Assembly (NCBI GenBank): GCA_900772475.1
Contig: CAAHEI010000085.1
Location: 1-64,000 of the forward strand
Direction: 5' to 3'
DNA length: 64,000 nucleotides
Source of the DNA: Clostridia bacterium
GTDB taxonomy: Bacteria > Bacillota > Clostridia > TANB77 > CAG-465
Below the pieces are notes generated by a model. The model did no database searches. It was not told where the DNA came from and saw only the letters and a list, made by a program, of their open reading frames with translations. Position 1 is the stretch's first letter; each line of letters starts with the position of its first letter. Made by a program: the position numbers and the translations under genes. Below, one piece after another: positions 8,853-16,902 of this stretch.

Positions 8853-10250
8853 TTAAGTGAAAATTTTACTTAATATAACGTTAGCATCTTTTTTTCTAAT
8901 ATATCCAGATGAAATTTTACTGTTTTTTAATGTTCCTAAAATACTCATATATATTTTGCAAATTCCAAGTTTATTTGAGATAATTCCCTCTCTTAAAATT
9001 ATATTTTCAATATTCTCATATTTTATGATCTGCATTCTTTTTAAAAATATACCATTTACAACACAAATATATTTATCTAGAATAACGACTTTTTTTATAA
9101 AATATATAACAAAAATTAATATAAAAAGAATGACGGATATACCAACAGCAATTTTAATATTTACATATATAGCTGGAATTACTAAAACAAGCATAATAAT
9201 TATTATTTTTGTACCAAACACAGCTATACTTTGTTTTGGTTGTCTTTTATTTATCAATGGAATATCATATTCTGGCAAAATTAATTTTAATAATTCTACA
9301 GCTTTTTTCTTTCTTGTAATTGGAAATATCATATCCAGTTTATTTTTTCTATCTCCTATACCTGAGATAATTGAATTTAACTTAAAGCATCCAAATATGG
9401 CACAAAGTAGCGATACATCTACTATTATTCCTTTTATTTTACTTACTGGAATAATATATAGTTTTTTTGTAAAAAAGCCAAAGGATATGTATATATTCTT
9501 ATTATTTCTTTTTACATAATAATTCATATTTTTAAATAGGTTTTTTATCACACTATATATTACAGGAAAAATAAATCCTAAAAATGTAATTATTAAGCCT
9601 AAAATATCATACACAATACTTTTTAACAAGCTTCCATTTTCTATCATATTAAAAATTAGTAATATAAAATTTATAATGACAATAATTGATGATATAGGAA
9701 TACTTAAAATACTATGTTTTAATATATCCACTTTAGTAAACTTAATACTATTACTTTTACATAAAATTTTCTCTTCATTATACCCATTTTCTTTTAAAAA
9801 TTTTCTAATATATATATTATATTTTTTATCTGAAATTACTACTTCAAAATCGCTAAAAATCTTATTCTTCTCATTTGAGAATATTTCTATTCTTGTTAAC
9901 TTAAATATTTTTTCAAAAATGTTTTTACTTATACATATATTTGCTATGTTTCTTATTAATATTTCTTTCTTATCTTTTACAAAAATATTTTTGTATACAG
10001 TTAACATATCGTGCGTTATTTCGTATCTAGAAATACGATATATAACTAAATAATATATAAATACAATAATTATAAACAATAATAGTAAAGTAATTAATAA
10101 AACATTCACGTTAATATTTAGTTTAAATTCATTTATTTTTTTTACTATTATTGCAAAGTTTGTAAAAACAAGAATTGATGCAAACCATGTAAGCTTTAAT
10201 GTATTATCAAATATACTAAGTATACTTGGTCTAAATTTATTATCTTCCAT
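8853..10250 (-). CDS. PH-domain (bPH2/YdbT-like) membrane protein
   Basis: A 465-residue protein with paired hydrophobic segments (about residues 15-70, 180-235 and 350-390) separating three bacterial PH (bPH2) blocks: about 70-160, 240-330 and 390-465. This is the YdbT-type layout. The last block contains KYENIENIILREGIISNKLGI, typical of the family. The 11-base overlap with the upstream YdbS-like gene indicates translational coupling. Function in Bacillus is poorly defined (bacteriocin resistance has been reported for ydbST). Confidence 0.75.
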   Translation of the reverse strand: MEDNKFRPSILSIFDNTLKLTWFASILVFTNFAIIVKKINEFKLNINVNVLLITLLLLFIIIVFIYYLVIYRISRYEITHDMLTVYKNIFVKDKKEILIRNIANICISKNIFEKIFKLTRIEIFSNEKNKIFSDFEVVISDKKYNIYIRKFLKENGYNEEKILCKSNSIKFTKVDILKHSILSIPISSIIVIINFILLIFNMIENGSLLKSIVYDILGLIITFLGFIFPVIYSVIKNLFKNMNYYVKRNNKNIYISFGFFTKKLYIIPVSKIKGIIVDVSLLCAIFGCFKLNSIISGIGDRKNKLDMIFPITRKKKAVELLKLILPEYDIPLINKRQPKQSIAVFGTKIIIIMLVLVIPAIYVNIKIAVGISVILFILIFVIYFIKKVVILDKYICVVNGIFLKRMQIIKYENIENIILREGIISNKLGICKIYMSILGTLKNSKISSGYIRKKDANVILSKIFT

Positions 10251-10713
10251 ATATAACTTTCATTCCTTTTCTTACTGTCTCTTCTAAATTGTTAACATCC
10301 ATATAATCTACATAATTTAATCTTATGCTTCCTCCACTGCTATAAAACTTTATATTTGCAACTTTAAATATTCTACCTATTATTCTTCTTTTTATTTCAA
10401 TTTTATATACTCTATTTACTAACATTATCTTTCTTGATATAATTAATGCCCCACTTATGACCTCAATTTTATTTTGTGTAACTGCATACCTATAATTTTT
10501 TATAATTATAGTAGAAATTAAAAACGCCCATATATATATACAGATATTTATAGTTAAAAAAAGAAAATTTAGTGTTAATGTATATTTTCCATTTAAAAAT
10601 ATATCACTTAATATTGTAAGTATCAAAAGAAAAATATTTAAAAGTATAGCAATAAACAAATATATTATAGAAACATACTTACTTGAATTTTTAGATATTT
10701 TTACATACTTCAT
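10240..10713 (-). CDS. PH-domain (bPH2/YdbS-like) membrane protein
   Basis: A 157-residue protein with two transmembrane helices (about residues 14-35 and 48-70) followed by one bPH2 domain (YAVTQNKIEVISGALIISRKIMLVNRVYKIEIK). It is the small partner of the downstream YdbT-like protein. GGGAGAG lies 5 nt before the ATG, right after a terminator, so the pair needs a promoter inside or before that terminator. Confidence 0.72.
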   Translation of the reverse strand: MKYVKISKNSSKYVSIIYLFIAILLNIFLLILTILSDIFLNGKYTLTLNFLFLTINICIYIWAFLISTIIIKNYRYAVTQNKIEVISGALIISRKIMLVNRVYKIEIKRRIIGRIFKVANIKFYSSGGSIRLNYVDYMDVNNLEETVRKGMKVIYGR

Positions 10714-10723
10714 AGTTCTCTCC

Positions 10724-10763
10724 CAAAAAAATAGTTATATCAATTTTTTGATATAACTATTTT
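10724..10763 (-). terminator. topB terminator
   Basis: A 15-bp perfect stem (10729-10743 and 10748-10762) with a 4-base loop is followed by seven T on the minus strand. It lies between topB and the PH-domain pair. Confidence 0.8.
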
Positions 10764-10791
10764 AACCTTAAATATACAAATATATGTATTT

Positions 10792-12750
10792 TTAGTAGTA
10801 ACCATACAAATATTCATCTCTTGCTTTTTTTAATTTAACCACTCTAGTGCTTATATAATTTTCTAACTTATTCATAAAATCCTCTTTAGGAATTTCCTTT
10901 TGAGCAACCATTGTTAGTCCCTTTTCCCAACTTGCTGTAAGTTTTGGATTTAACATATCTGGTATTGATTTACATACAACATCATATATTTTTTCACCCT
11001 TATTTGTTGGAGTAAGTATCTGTGTTTTATTGTTTATACTAATATATTCTATTCTATCTAATTTTTTTATAATTTCAGCTCTCGTTGCACTAGTACCAAT
11101 TCCACTTCCCTTTATTTGCTCTCTTAATTCTTCATCTTCAATTAATTTTCCTGCATTTTCCATTGCAAGAATAATAGTCCCTGAAGAATATCTACTAGGT
11201 GGTGATGTTTCCCCCTCTTTAGTACTTAAATCTACAATTGATATCTTTTCACCTTTTTTTAAAGAATTTAGCATATCTAGATTTTCATTCTTATCATTTT
11301 TTTCTTCACTATCTTTTTCAGTTTTATCATCATCTTTTATAACTTCAAGATATCCTTGATTTATACATACTTTACCACTTGCACTAAATTCTTCATTTCC
11401 TATACATAATTTCACAGATACCCTGTTATACTCAGCTGATGGATAAAAAATACTTAAAAATCTTTTTACAATTATATGATAAACATCCTTTTTTAACTTA
11501 TCTAGTTTTTCATAGTTTTCAAAGCCTTGTCCAGTTGGAATTATGGCGTAATGATCTGTTATTTTTTTATCATTTACATATTTGGTTTTAAGTAAATTTG
11601 TCTTATACTTTTCTTCTATCATTTTTTTTATATATTTCTTTATTCCATCATCTATATTAGATTTATATAGTCCATTTAAATTCTTAGAGATTTCTTTTGC
11701 AACACCCGTTGATAAAACTCTAGCATCTGTTCTAGGATATGTGACTAATTTTTTTTCATATAATTCTTGAATTATATTTAATGTTTCATCAGGTGATATT
11801 TTAAATTTCTTAGAACATGTATTTTGAATTTCTGCAAGATTAAACAAAAGTGGAGGATTTTCCTTAGTTTTTTTCTTTGTAATTTCTTTTATAGTTGCAA
11901 CATCAGATATATTTTTCATGTACTCAATATGTTCCTTGGCACTACTTTCTTTTTTAAATCCGGTTTCATTATATAAAGTTGGCAAATTGTATACTTTAGA
12001 CTCTTCTGTAACTTGCCACTGGGCTTCAAAATTACTATCAATATTTCCAAATTTACCAATTATCTTATAAAAACTTTGCTTTTTAAAGTTTCGTATTTCT
12101 CTTTCTCTTGAAACTATCATTCCAAGTACACATGTCATTACTCTACCTATTGATATCACAGCTTTATCTTCATTTAAAGATTTTGCCAGACTTTTTCCAT
12201 ATATCAAAGATAAAAGCCTTGAAAAGTTTATTCCTATCAAATAATCTTCCTTAGCTCTTAGATATGCACTATCAGATAAACTATCATATTCAGAAATATC
12301 TTTTGCCTCTTTAATTCCTCTTTGTATTTCTTCCTGTGTTTGTGAATCAATCCATACTCTTTTCATTTCTGCCTTTGGATTAGGATTTGCCATCATAAAA
12401 ACTAAACGTTGTATATACTCTCCTTCCCTTCCAGAGTCTCCTGCGTTATATATAACTTCAACATCATCCCTTTGTAGAAGTTTTTGTACTATTTCAAATT
12501 GATTTTTTACTGATGAAATTATTTCATACTTCCATTCTTTTGGAATAAAAGGTAATGTACTTAACTTCCACTTTCTTAAATTTTCATCATATACTTCTGG
12601 ATAACTCATGGTAACCAAATGTCCAACGCACCAAGTTATAACCCAATCATCGGATTCAAGATAACCATTCATCCTCTTAGCATTTATTTTTAACGCCTTT
12701 GCAAATTCCATTGCTACAGACGGCTTTTCTGTAATTATTAACTTTTTCAT
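10792..12750 (-). CDS. topB: DNA topoisomerase III (type IA)
   Basis: A 652-residue type IA topoisomerase that passes single strands and decatenates. The TOPRIM domain at the N-terminus shows EKPSVA and the acidic triad region NAGDSGREGE. The catalytic Tyr lies in VTYPRTDAR at about residue 337. GTSATRAEIIKKL is also conserved. It lacks the longer C-terminal region of Bacillus TopB (about 727 aa). AGAGGT precedes the ATG. It is monocistronic with its own promoter and terminator. Such topB genes may be core or from mobile elements; nothing here suggests recent transfer. Confidence 0.9.
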   Translation of the reverse strand: MKKLIITEKPSVAMEFAKALKINAKRMNGYLESDDWVITWCVGHLVTMSYPEVYDENLRKWKLSTLPFIPKEWKYEIISSVKNQFEIVQKLLQRDDVEVIYNAGDSGREGEYIQRLVFMMANPNPKAEMKRVWIDSQTQEEIQRGIKEAKDISEYDSLSDSAYLRAKEDYLIGINFSRLLSLIYGKSLAKSLNEDKAVISIGRVMTCVLGMIVSREREIRNFKKQSFYKIIGKFGNIDSNFEAQWQVTEESKVYNLPTLYNETGFKKESSAKEHIEYMKNISDVATIKEITKKKTKENPPLLFNLAEIQNTCSKKFKISPDETLNIIQELYEKKLVTYPRTDARVLSTGVAKEISKNLNGLYKSNIDDGIKKYIKKMIEEKYKTNLLKTKYVNDKKITDHYAIIPTGQGFENYEKLDKLKKDVYHIIVKRFLSIFYPSAEYNRVSVKLCIGNEEFSASGKVCINQGYLEVIKDDDKTEKDSEEKNDKNENLDMLNSLKKGEKISIVDLSTKEGETSPPSRYSSGTIILAMENAGKLIEDEELREQIKGSGIGTSATRAEIIKKLDRIEYISINNKTQILTPTNKGEKIYDVVCKSIPDMLNPKLTASWEKGLTMVAQKEIPKEDFMNKLENYISTRVVKLKKARDEYLYGYY

Positions 12751-12770
12751 GTTTACCTCTTTTTGTGTTT

Positions 12771-12799
12771 ATTATATAATAATTAGTCTAAAAAATCAA
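12771..12799 (-). promoter_or_regulatory. topB promoter
   Basis: TTGATT (12794-12799) and TATAAT (12771-12776) on the minus strand are 17 bases apart. Confidence 0.6.
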
Positions 12800-12824
12800 T
12801 TGGATTTAAAAAAATAAACGTTAG

Positions 12825-12862
12825 AAAAAAAGGTATCCCAAGAATTTATCTTGAGATACCTT
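12825..12862 (-). terminator. Terminator of the HTH-PIN gene
   Basis: A 13-bp stem with one mismatch (aaggtatc..caag / cttg..gatacctt) is followed by TTTTTTT on the minus strand, just after the stop at 12870. Confidence 0.8.
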
Positions 12863-12869
12863 ATTAAAT

Positions 12870-13712
12870 TTAAGTTCTATTTTTCTTTAATTCAACTAAA
12901 TTATAATTTGAGTCAAATTTAAAGATCTTGTCATCTATAAGAACCATACAACCTTCTCCCACTGGAATTATTCCCCTGCTATTTGGTTGCACTATTCTAA
13001 AAAGTTTATCATAAACTAACTGTTTGTCTTTTAATTTGACCCCCCTTTCTCTTTTGCCAATTTTAACAATTTCAACTTCCGGAACTTCGTCTGTTGAATT
13101 TTTAGTAACTTTATCCTCCTCATCAATATTTTCAAATTGGAATTCAATTCCATTCTGAATACATCTGACTGCCAAAATTTTGTCACACGTATAAATTTTA
13201 CATTTATTATGTGACATTGCATAATCCAGCAGAGCAAAATCTGCAACATCTTCATACTCCGGAACTTTAGTTGGGCTACTATACTTACACTTTTCCAACT
13301 TAATTTTGTTAGTAGATTCCAGTAACACATGGAAAAATTTGACTGCCCTTTTATTTTTTTTAACCTTTTCCTGGAAAATTAATTGTTCAAAAACCTCGGG
13401 AAGGATAATTCCTTCCAACTTTTGGAACTCACAAATTCCAGAAATTATGTATGAAGTGTCATACAGATTTGTCACTTCATCAAAAGTTTCAACATTGGTT
13501 TTATGATTTGATGTTTCATCATTGCCATTCTTCTTACGTAAGGCATTTCCTATTAAAATCCTCCTCAACTTTTCTATACTATTCCTCGAAAAGCCTGAAA
13601 TAATATGTTTATATTCTTTTTCAGTTATTCCCAGCTTTTTAATAATTTGAGCCCGTGTATAACCTGCTTCTGCCATACCAATTAATTTTTTTAATGTGAT
13701 TTTCATCGTCAT
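12870..13712 (-). CDS. HTH-PIN domain protein (putative nuclease)
   Basis: A 280-residue protein. Residues about 1-55 look like a helix-turn-helix (GYTRAQIIKKLGITEKEY). Residues about 85-195 resemble a PIN nuclease domain with four candidate metal-binding acids: LYDTSYI, LPEVFEQL, EDVADFALLDYA and YTCDKILA. The last 60 residues form a small beta-rich domain (GIIPVGEGCMVLIDDKIFKF). PIN domains are Mg-dependent RNases, often toxins, but no antitoxin gene is adjacent. Base composition is richer in G+C than the neighbours. AGGAGAG precedes the ATG. It is expressed from a perfect consensus promoter with a short leader ORF in between. Confidence 0.65.
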   Translation of the reverse strand: MTMKITLKKLIGMAEAGYTRAQIIKKLGITEKEYKHIISGFSRNSIEKLRRILIGNALRKKNGNDETSNHKTNVETFDEVTNLYDTSYIISGICEFQKLEGIILPEVFEQLIFQEKVKKNKRAVKFFHVLLESTNKIKLEKCKYSSPTKVPEYEDVADFALLDYAMSHNKCKIYTCDKILAVRCIQNGIEFQFENIDEEDKVTKNSTDEVPEVEIVKIGKRERGVKLKDKQLVYDKLFRIVQPNSRGIIPVGEGCMVLIDDKIFKFDSNYNLVELKKNRT

Positions 13713-13772
13713 ATCTCTCCTAAAAAAAATTTAAAGAGCCAAATGTGTAAAGTAAAGGTGGAAAATAATATA

Positions 13773-13832
13773 CTAGTTTTCTCCTAAAAAACAATTATCA
13801 TATTTATTAGATTCCAATGGTACTCTAAACAT
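13773..13832 (-). CDS. 19-codon leader ORF upstream of the HTH-PIN gene
   Basis: MFRVPLESNKYDNCFLGEN starts 18 bases after the -10 box and has its own GAGGAG 5 nt upstream. It ends 60 bases before the HTH-PIN start. It may be a regulatory leader peptide, or the relic of a gene that previously used this promoter. Confidence 0.35.
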   Translation of the reverse strand: MFRVPLESNKYDNCFLGEN

Positions 13833-13849
13833 TAAACTCCTCTAGTTAT

Positions 13850-13878
13850 ATTATACAACTTTTTAAACTTTATGTCAA
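13850..13878 (-). promoter_or_regulatory. Consensus promoter of the HTH-PIN gene
   Basis: TTGACA (13873-13878), 17 bases, TATAAT (13850-13855): both boxes are perfect. The whole 29 bases nearly match the ClpP-like gene promoter at 14.6 kb. Confidence 0.85.
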
Positions 13879-13898
13879 ATCTTTTGCTGATTATGATT

Positions 13899-13934
13899 TA
13901 AAAAGAAGAATTCCCGAGAAAATTCTCGGGAATT
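13899..13934 (-). terminator. Terminator of the ClpP-like gene
   Basis: A 12-bp perfect stem (aattcccgagaa / ttctcgggaatt) with a 2-base loop is followed by TCTTCTTTTT on the minus strand. Confidence 0.75.
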
Positions 13935-13943
13935 AAAAAAATT

Positions 13944-14504
13944 TTAGTATATTTCCACTTTCTTTGGAATACGATATATGCCTGAAATATTTTCAAGCAA
14001 TTCCGTTGCAAAACCTAGACTTACAACCTCATTTGGGGTATACTCCAAATCATCTCCTGAATCAAACAATTCTGTAAAATTTGGAATGTTAACTTTTAAC
14101 TCAGGATTGCTTAGGTAACATTGAAGTATCCTTTTATTGTCCTCAACAATACTTTCCCAGAGATCCTTTGCAGCTTTTGCATTTAGCTTTGCTTTATCAA
14201 TTTTCACAGAAGCTCCATGAATAAGGAAATAGCAATTATTTGTTATAAGTCTTTTATTCCCTGCCGCAAAAATAACAGTTGCAATACTACGACATTTTCC
14301 AATTGCAACAGTTGTTATTTCAATATCCAATGCCATAAGCATATCATATATGGCAAATCCATATGTGATTTCACCACCATTTGAATCAATAATAATGACA
14401 ATTTCCTTCGTATCACTTCTAATAACCTCATCCACAAATTTTAAAAATTTTTCGTAGACTTGAGTATTTATATCTCCGTTAATGCTAAAGAACTTTTTTT
14501 CCAT
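13944..14504 (-). CDS. ClpP-like serine protease of phage/accessory type
   Basis: A 186-residue ClpP/crotonase-fold protease. IVIIIDSNGGEITYGFAIYDML matches the ClpP 'NSPGG' region. The nucleophile lies in GKCRSIATVIFAAG and the catalytic His in YFLIHGAS. A matching Asp is not obvious. It lacks the usual ClpP Leu/His-rich C-terminus, so it is not the housekeeping ClpP; it may act without a Clp ATPase. The ATG at 14504 is chosen over an adjacent TTG because AGGAGG lies 8 nt upstream. The neighbouring HTH-PIN gene shares its promoter style and richer base composition. Confidence 0.72.
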   Translation of the reverse strand: MEKKFFSINGDINTQVYEKFLKFVDEVIRSDTKEIVIIIDSNGGEITYGFAIYDMLMALDIEITTVAIGKCRSIATVIFAAGNKRLITNNCYFLIHGASVKIDKAKLNAKAAKDLWESIVEDNKRILQCYLSNPELKVNIPNFTELFDSGDDLEYTPNEVVSLGFATELLENISGIYRIPKKVEIY

Positions 14505-14598
14505 CAATATGGCCTCCTATAAATTTTATTGTGAAACAATCAGGAGCTGACCTCTCCCGAAAATTTTCGAGAGTATATGCAATTTACTCTACATAATT

Positions 14599-14627
14599 AT
14601 TATACAACATTTTTAATTTTATGTCAA
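14599..14627 (-). promoter_or_regulatory. Consensus promoter of the ClpP-like gene
   Basis: TTGACA (14622-14627), 17 bases, TATAAT (14599-14604). The roughly 95-base leader that follows contains a dyad, CTCTCGAAAATTTTCGGGAGAG (described in two halves: CTCTC..AAAA and TTTT..GAGAG, about 14552-14573). Confidence 0.85.
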
Positions 14628-14716
14628 GTAGTGTACTCTTTCATTCATCACTCACCTCCACTAACTTATTTTGTAGTTAGTTAGATTTTTTAAATGGAAA
14701 AGAAAAGAATACATAA

Positions 14717-14760
14717 CAAAATAGATAAAGTAACACTAAAGTGCTACTTTATCTATTTTT
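14717..14760. terminator. Terminator of the DUF4190 gene
   Basis: An approximately 18-bp imperfect stem (aaatagataaagta..cac / gtg..tactttatctattt) with T-runs on both strands lies directly after the stop at 14759. Confidence 0.75.
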
Positions 14761-15478
14761 ATTTTACCTTTTTAAAATATACTCTATTTTGTGTACTAAG
14801 ATTCATTCCCTCACATTCGTCTGATGATGCGTTATAGAAAAATAAAGCATATGGAGTAGTTATTGTTGAAATAGATACCTTATCATTAATAACTAATTTT
14901 TTCCTATTTAATTCAAGATAATATATATCTGTCCTTAAAATAGATGTATTTTTATTAAATTCCTCTTCATTAAAACCATATTCATCATTAATTTGCTCTA
15001 TTGCACTATCCCCTAAAGAGAGAGTATACTCTCCTTCATAATAATTATCTGTTTTATCATTTTCATCTTCATACCAATAATATGTTCCATCATCTTTTAA
15101 CTCTAAAACTGAACCATCACTTGCCATCCATTTATTTCCCTTGATTTTATTCTCTACATCTAAATCATCTGTAATTCCCTCAGAAATATCATTATACAAT
15201 TCTGTAATATTAGACTTTATATTTTCTTCATTAATCAAACTTGGTTTTCCAGCTATAAATATTATGAAAAAAGTCCATAAAATTGTAATAATTATTGATA
15301 CTACAGATAGAATAATTCCTGCTATACCAAATGCCTTTTTTTGCTTTTTTACTAATGAAATTATACCAAGTATAATTGATAATAACGCCAAAGGAATAGA
15401 TATGTATATTAAACTACATATTATTGCTATTATACCTAATACCATTGAAGCTATACCAAGCCCCTTTTTTTCTTTCAT
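14759..15478 (-). CDS. DUF4190 membrane protein with extracellular lipocalin-like domain
   Basis: A 239-residue protein. Residues 1-75 form the DUF4190 pair or trio of helices (GLGIASMVLGIIAIICSL, then GIAGIILSVVSIIITILW). Residues about 110-239 carry a soluble beta domain beginning GNKWMASDGSVLELKDDGTYYWY, like lipocalin_5/META-type 'NxWxxxDGS.L.L..DGTY' proteins of Clostridia. The domain is probably outside the cell. GGGAGG lies 7 nt before the ATG. Function is unknown. Confidence 0.65.
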   Translation of the reverse strand: MKEKKGLGIASMVLGIIAIICSLIYISIPLALLSIILGIISLVKKQKKAFGIAGIILSVVSIIITILWTFFIIFIAGKPSLINEENIKSNITELYNDISEGITDDLDVENKIKGNKWMASDGSVLELKDDGTYYWYEDENDKTDNYYEGEYTLSLGDSAIEQINDEYGFNEEEFNKNTSILRTDIYYLELNRKKLVINDKVSISTITTPYALFFYNASSDECEGMNLSTQNRVYFKKVK

Positions 15479-15542
15479 ATACTAACCTCCCTAAATATAA
15501 TAAAATATTAACACAAAAAATATCACTATGCAATACATATTT

Positions 15543-15590
15543 ATTATTTTATTATTTTATTATTTTATTATTTTATTATTTTATTATTTT
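15543..15590. repeat. Six perfect copies of attatttt
   Basis: An 8-bp microsatellite between the DUF4190 gene and the htrA terminator. No coding role is evident. Confidence 0.9.
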
Positions 15591-15603
15591 TAGCCATACT
15601 AAC

Positions 15604-15640
15604 CAAAAGGAGATGAATATAAAATATCATCTCCTTTATT
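15604..15640 (-). terminator. htrA terminator
   Basis: An 11-bp perfect stem (aaaggagatga / tcatctccttt, 15606-15616 and 15627-15637) with a short T-run lies just past the htrA stop. Confidence 0.7.
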
Positions 15641-15655
15641 ACTCTAATACTTTTT

Positions 15656-16873
15656 TTAATTTGAAGCCTGTGTTGTATCATCACTTTCAAGAGTCACTTG
15701 AACATTCATATCTTTATTTTGTCTATGAACCTTTAATGTAATCTTGTCTCCAACATTTTTAGTGTTTTTTATTTCATTCAATTCTTCCATTGTTGTTATA
15801 TCTTTACCTTCTATTCCTGTTATAACATCACCTTTTTGAAGTCCAGCCTTTGATGCAGGTGAATTTGTAACAACTTGTGCTACATATACACCTTGTGGTA
15901 AATTATTCATTTTAGCTGTAGTTTCATCAACGTTTATACCTGATACACCAATATATGGTCTTACTATTTTTTTATCTTTTATAAGTTTATTAATTATATC
16001 AACTGCATCATCACTAGGAATTGCAAAACCAAGACCTTCTACAGATGTACCACTAAGTGAAGATCCAATTTTTACAGTATTAATACCAATTACTTGCCCT
16101 TGTGAATTAACTAAAGCTCCACCACTATTTCCAGGATTTATTGCAGCGTCTGTTTGAATCAATTTGTATGTTCTACCGCTAGTTGTTATTTTTCTATTTA
16201 AAGCAGATATATAACCTACTGTAACACTACCAGCCAACTCTTGACCTAGTGGATTACCAATAGCAACTGCTATATCTCCAACTTGAAGTTCTGATGATTT
16301 ACCAAACTCTGCAGCTGCAAGTCCTGTTTTTTCAACTTTAATAACGGCTAAATCTGTTGTTTCATCATATCCAACTATACTTGCTTCAATTGTTTCATCT
16401 GAGTCTGCAAGTGTAACTGAAATTTTAGCACTTGAATCTTTTATTGCACTTTCAATTACATGATAATTTGTAACAATGTAACCATCCTGTGAATATATAA
16501 TTCCAGATCCCTCTTCACTTGATTCTTGAAGAGAGCCAAACATTGTTTGTGACATTGCATTTATTTTTATTCCAACAATTGATGGTCCAGCTTTTTTGGC
16601 AATTGCAACAACTGGACTATCAGTAGCTTCAATTTTAATACTTGTTGTATTGTTATTACTTGTATTAGTAGAATTATTACCGTTTGTTTTTGTAAGAATT
16701 GTATATGTTAAAACACTACCTATAGCACCTGCAATAATTGCTGTAATAACAGCCATTATAAACATGGGAGTACTATTTCTTTTTTCCTTAATAAACATCT
16801 TTGTTCCAACGCTTTTCTGTTCTGTAGCTTTTTTTTCTTTTGTTATCTTTTTTTCTTCTTCATTTTCACTCAT
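15656..16873 (-). CDS. htrA: HtrA/DegP-like membrane-anchored serine protease
   Basis: A 405-residue S1C protease for envelope quality control. A charged cytosolic N-terminus precedes one transmembrane helix (about residues 36-60) and a Thr/Asn linker. The catalytic triad is visible as His in TNYHVIE (about 136), Asp in TDLAVIKV (about 174) and Ser in GNSGGALV (about 250). A single PDZ domain fills the C-terminus (GVYVAQVVTNSPASKAGLQKGDVITGI). Length and layout match Firmicutes HtrA/YyxA. AGGAGGG precedes the ATG. The enzyme acts outside the membrane. Confidence 0.9.
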   Translation of the reverse strand: MSENEEEKKITKEKKATEQKSVGTKMFIKEKRNSTPMFIMAVITAIIAGAIGSVLTYTILTKTNGNNSTNTSNNNTTSIKIEATDSPVVAIAKKAGPSIVGIKINAMSQTMFGSLQESSEEGSGIIYSQDGYIVTNYHVIESAIKDSSAKISVTLADSDETIEASIVGYDETTDLAVIKVEKTGLAAAEFGKSSELQVGDIAVAIGNPLGQELAGSVTVGYISALNRKITTSGRTYKLIQTDAAINPGNSGGALVNSQGQVIGINTVKIGSSLSGTSVEGLGFAIPSDDAVDIINKLIKDKKIVRPYIGVSGINVDETTAKMNNLPQGVYVAQVVTNSPASKAGLQKGDVITGIEGKDITTMEELNEIKNTKNVGDKITLKVHRQNKDMNVQVTLESDDTTQASN

Positions 16874-16902
16874 ATTATCCCTCCTAAAAAATATATAATA
16901 AA

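Noticed and set aside
8857..9519. 220-codon plus-strand ORF
   Set aside because: Antisense shadow of the PH-domain gene, which has clear family motifs and a coupled partner.
13031..13330. 99-codon minus-strand ORF inside the HTH-PIN gene
   Set aside because: Out-of-frame shadow without a ribosome site; the PIN motifs are in the longer frame.
14552..14573. LexA/SOS box at the ClpP-like gene
   Set aside because: The dyad lies in the leader and lacks the CGAAC-N4-GTTCG pattern of Firmicutes LexA sites.
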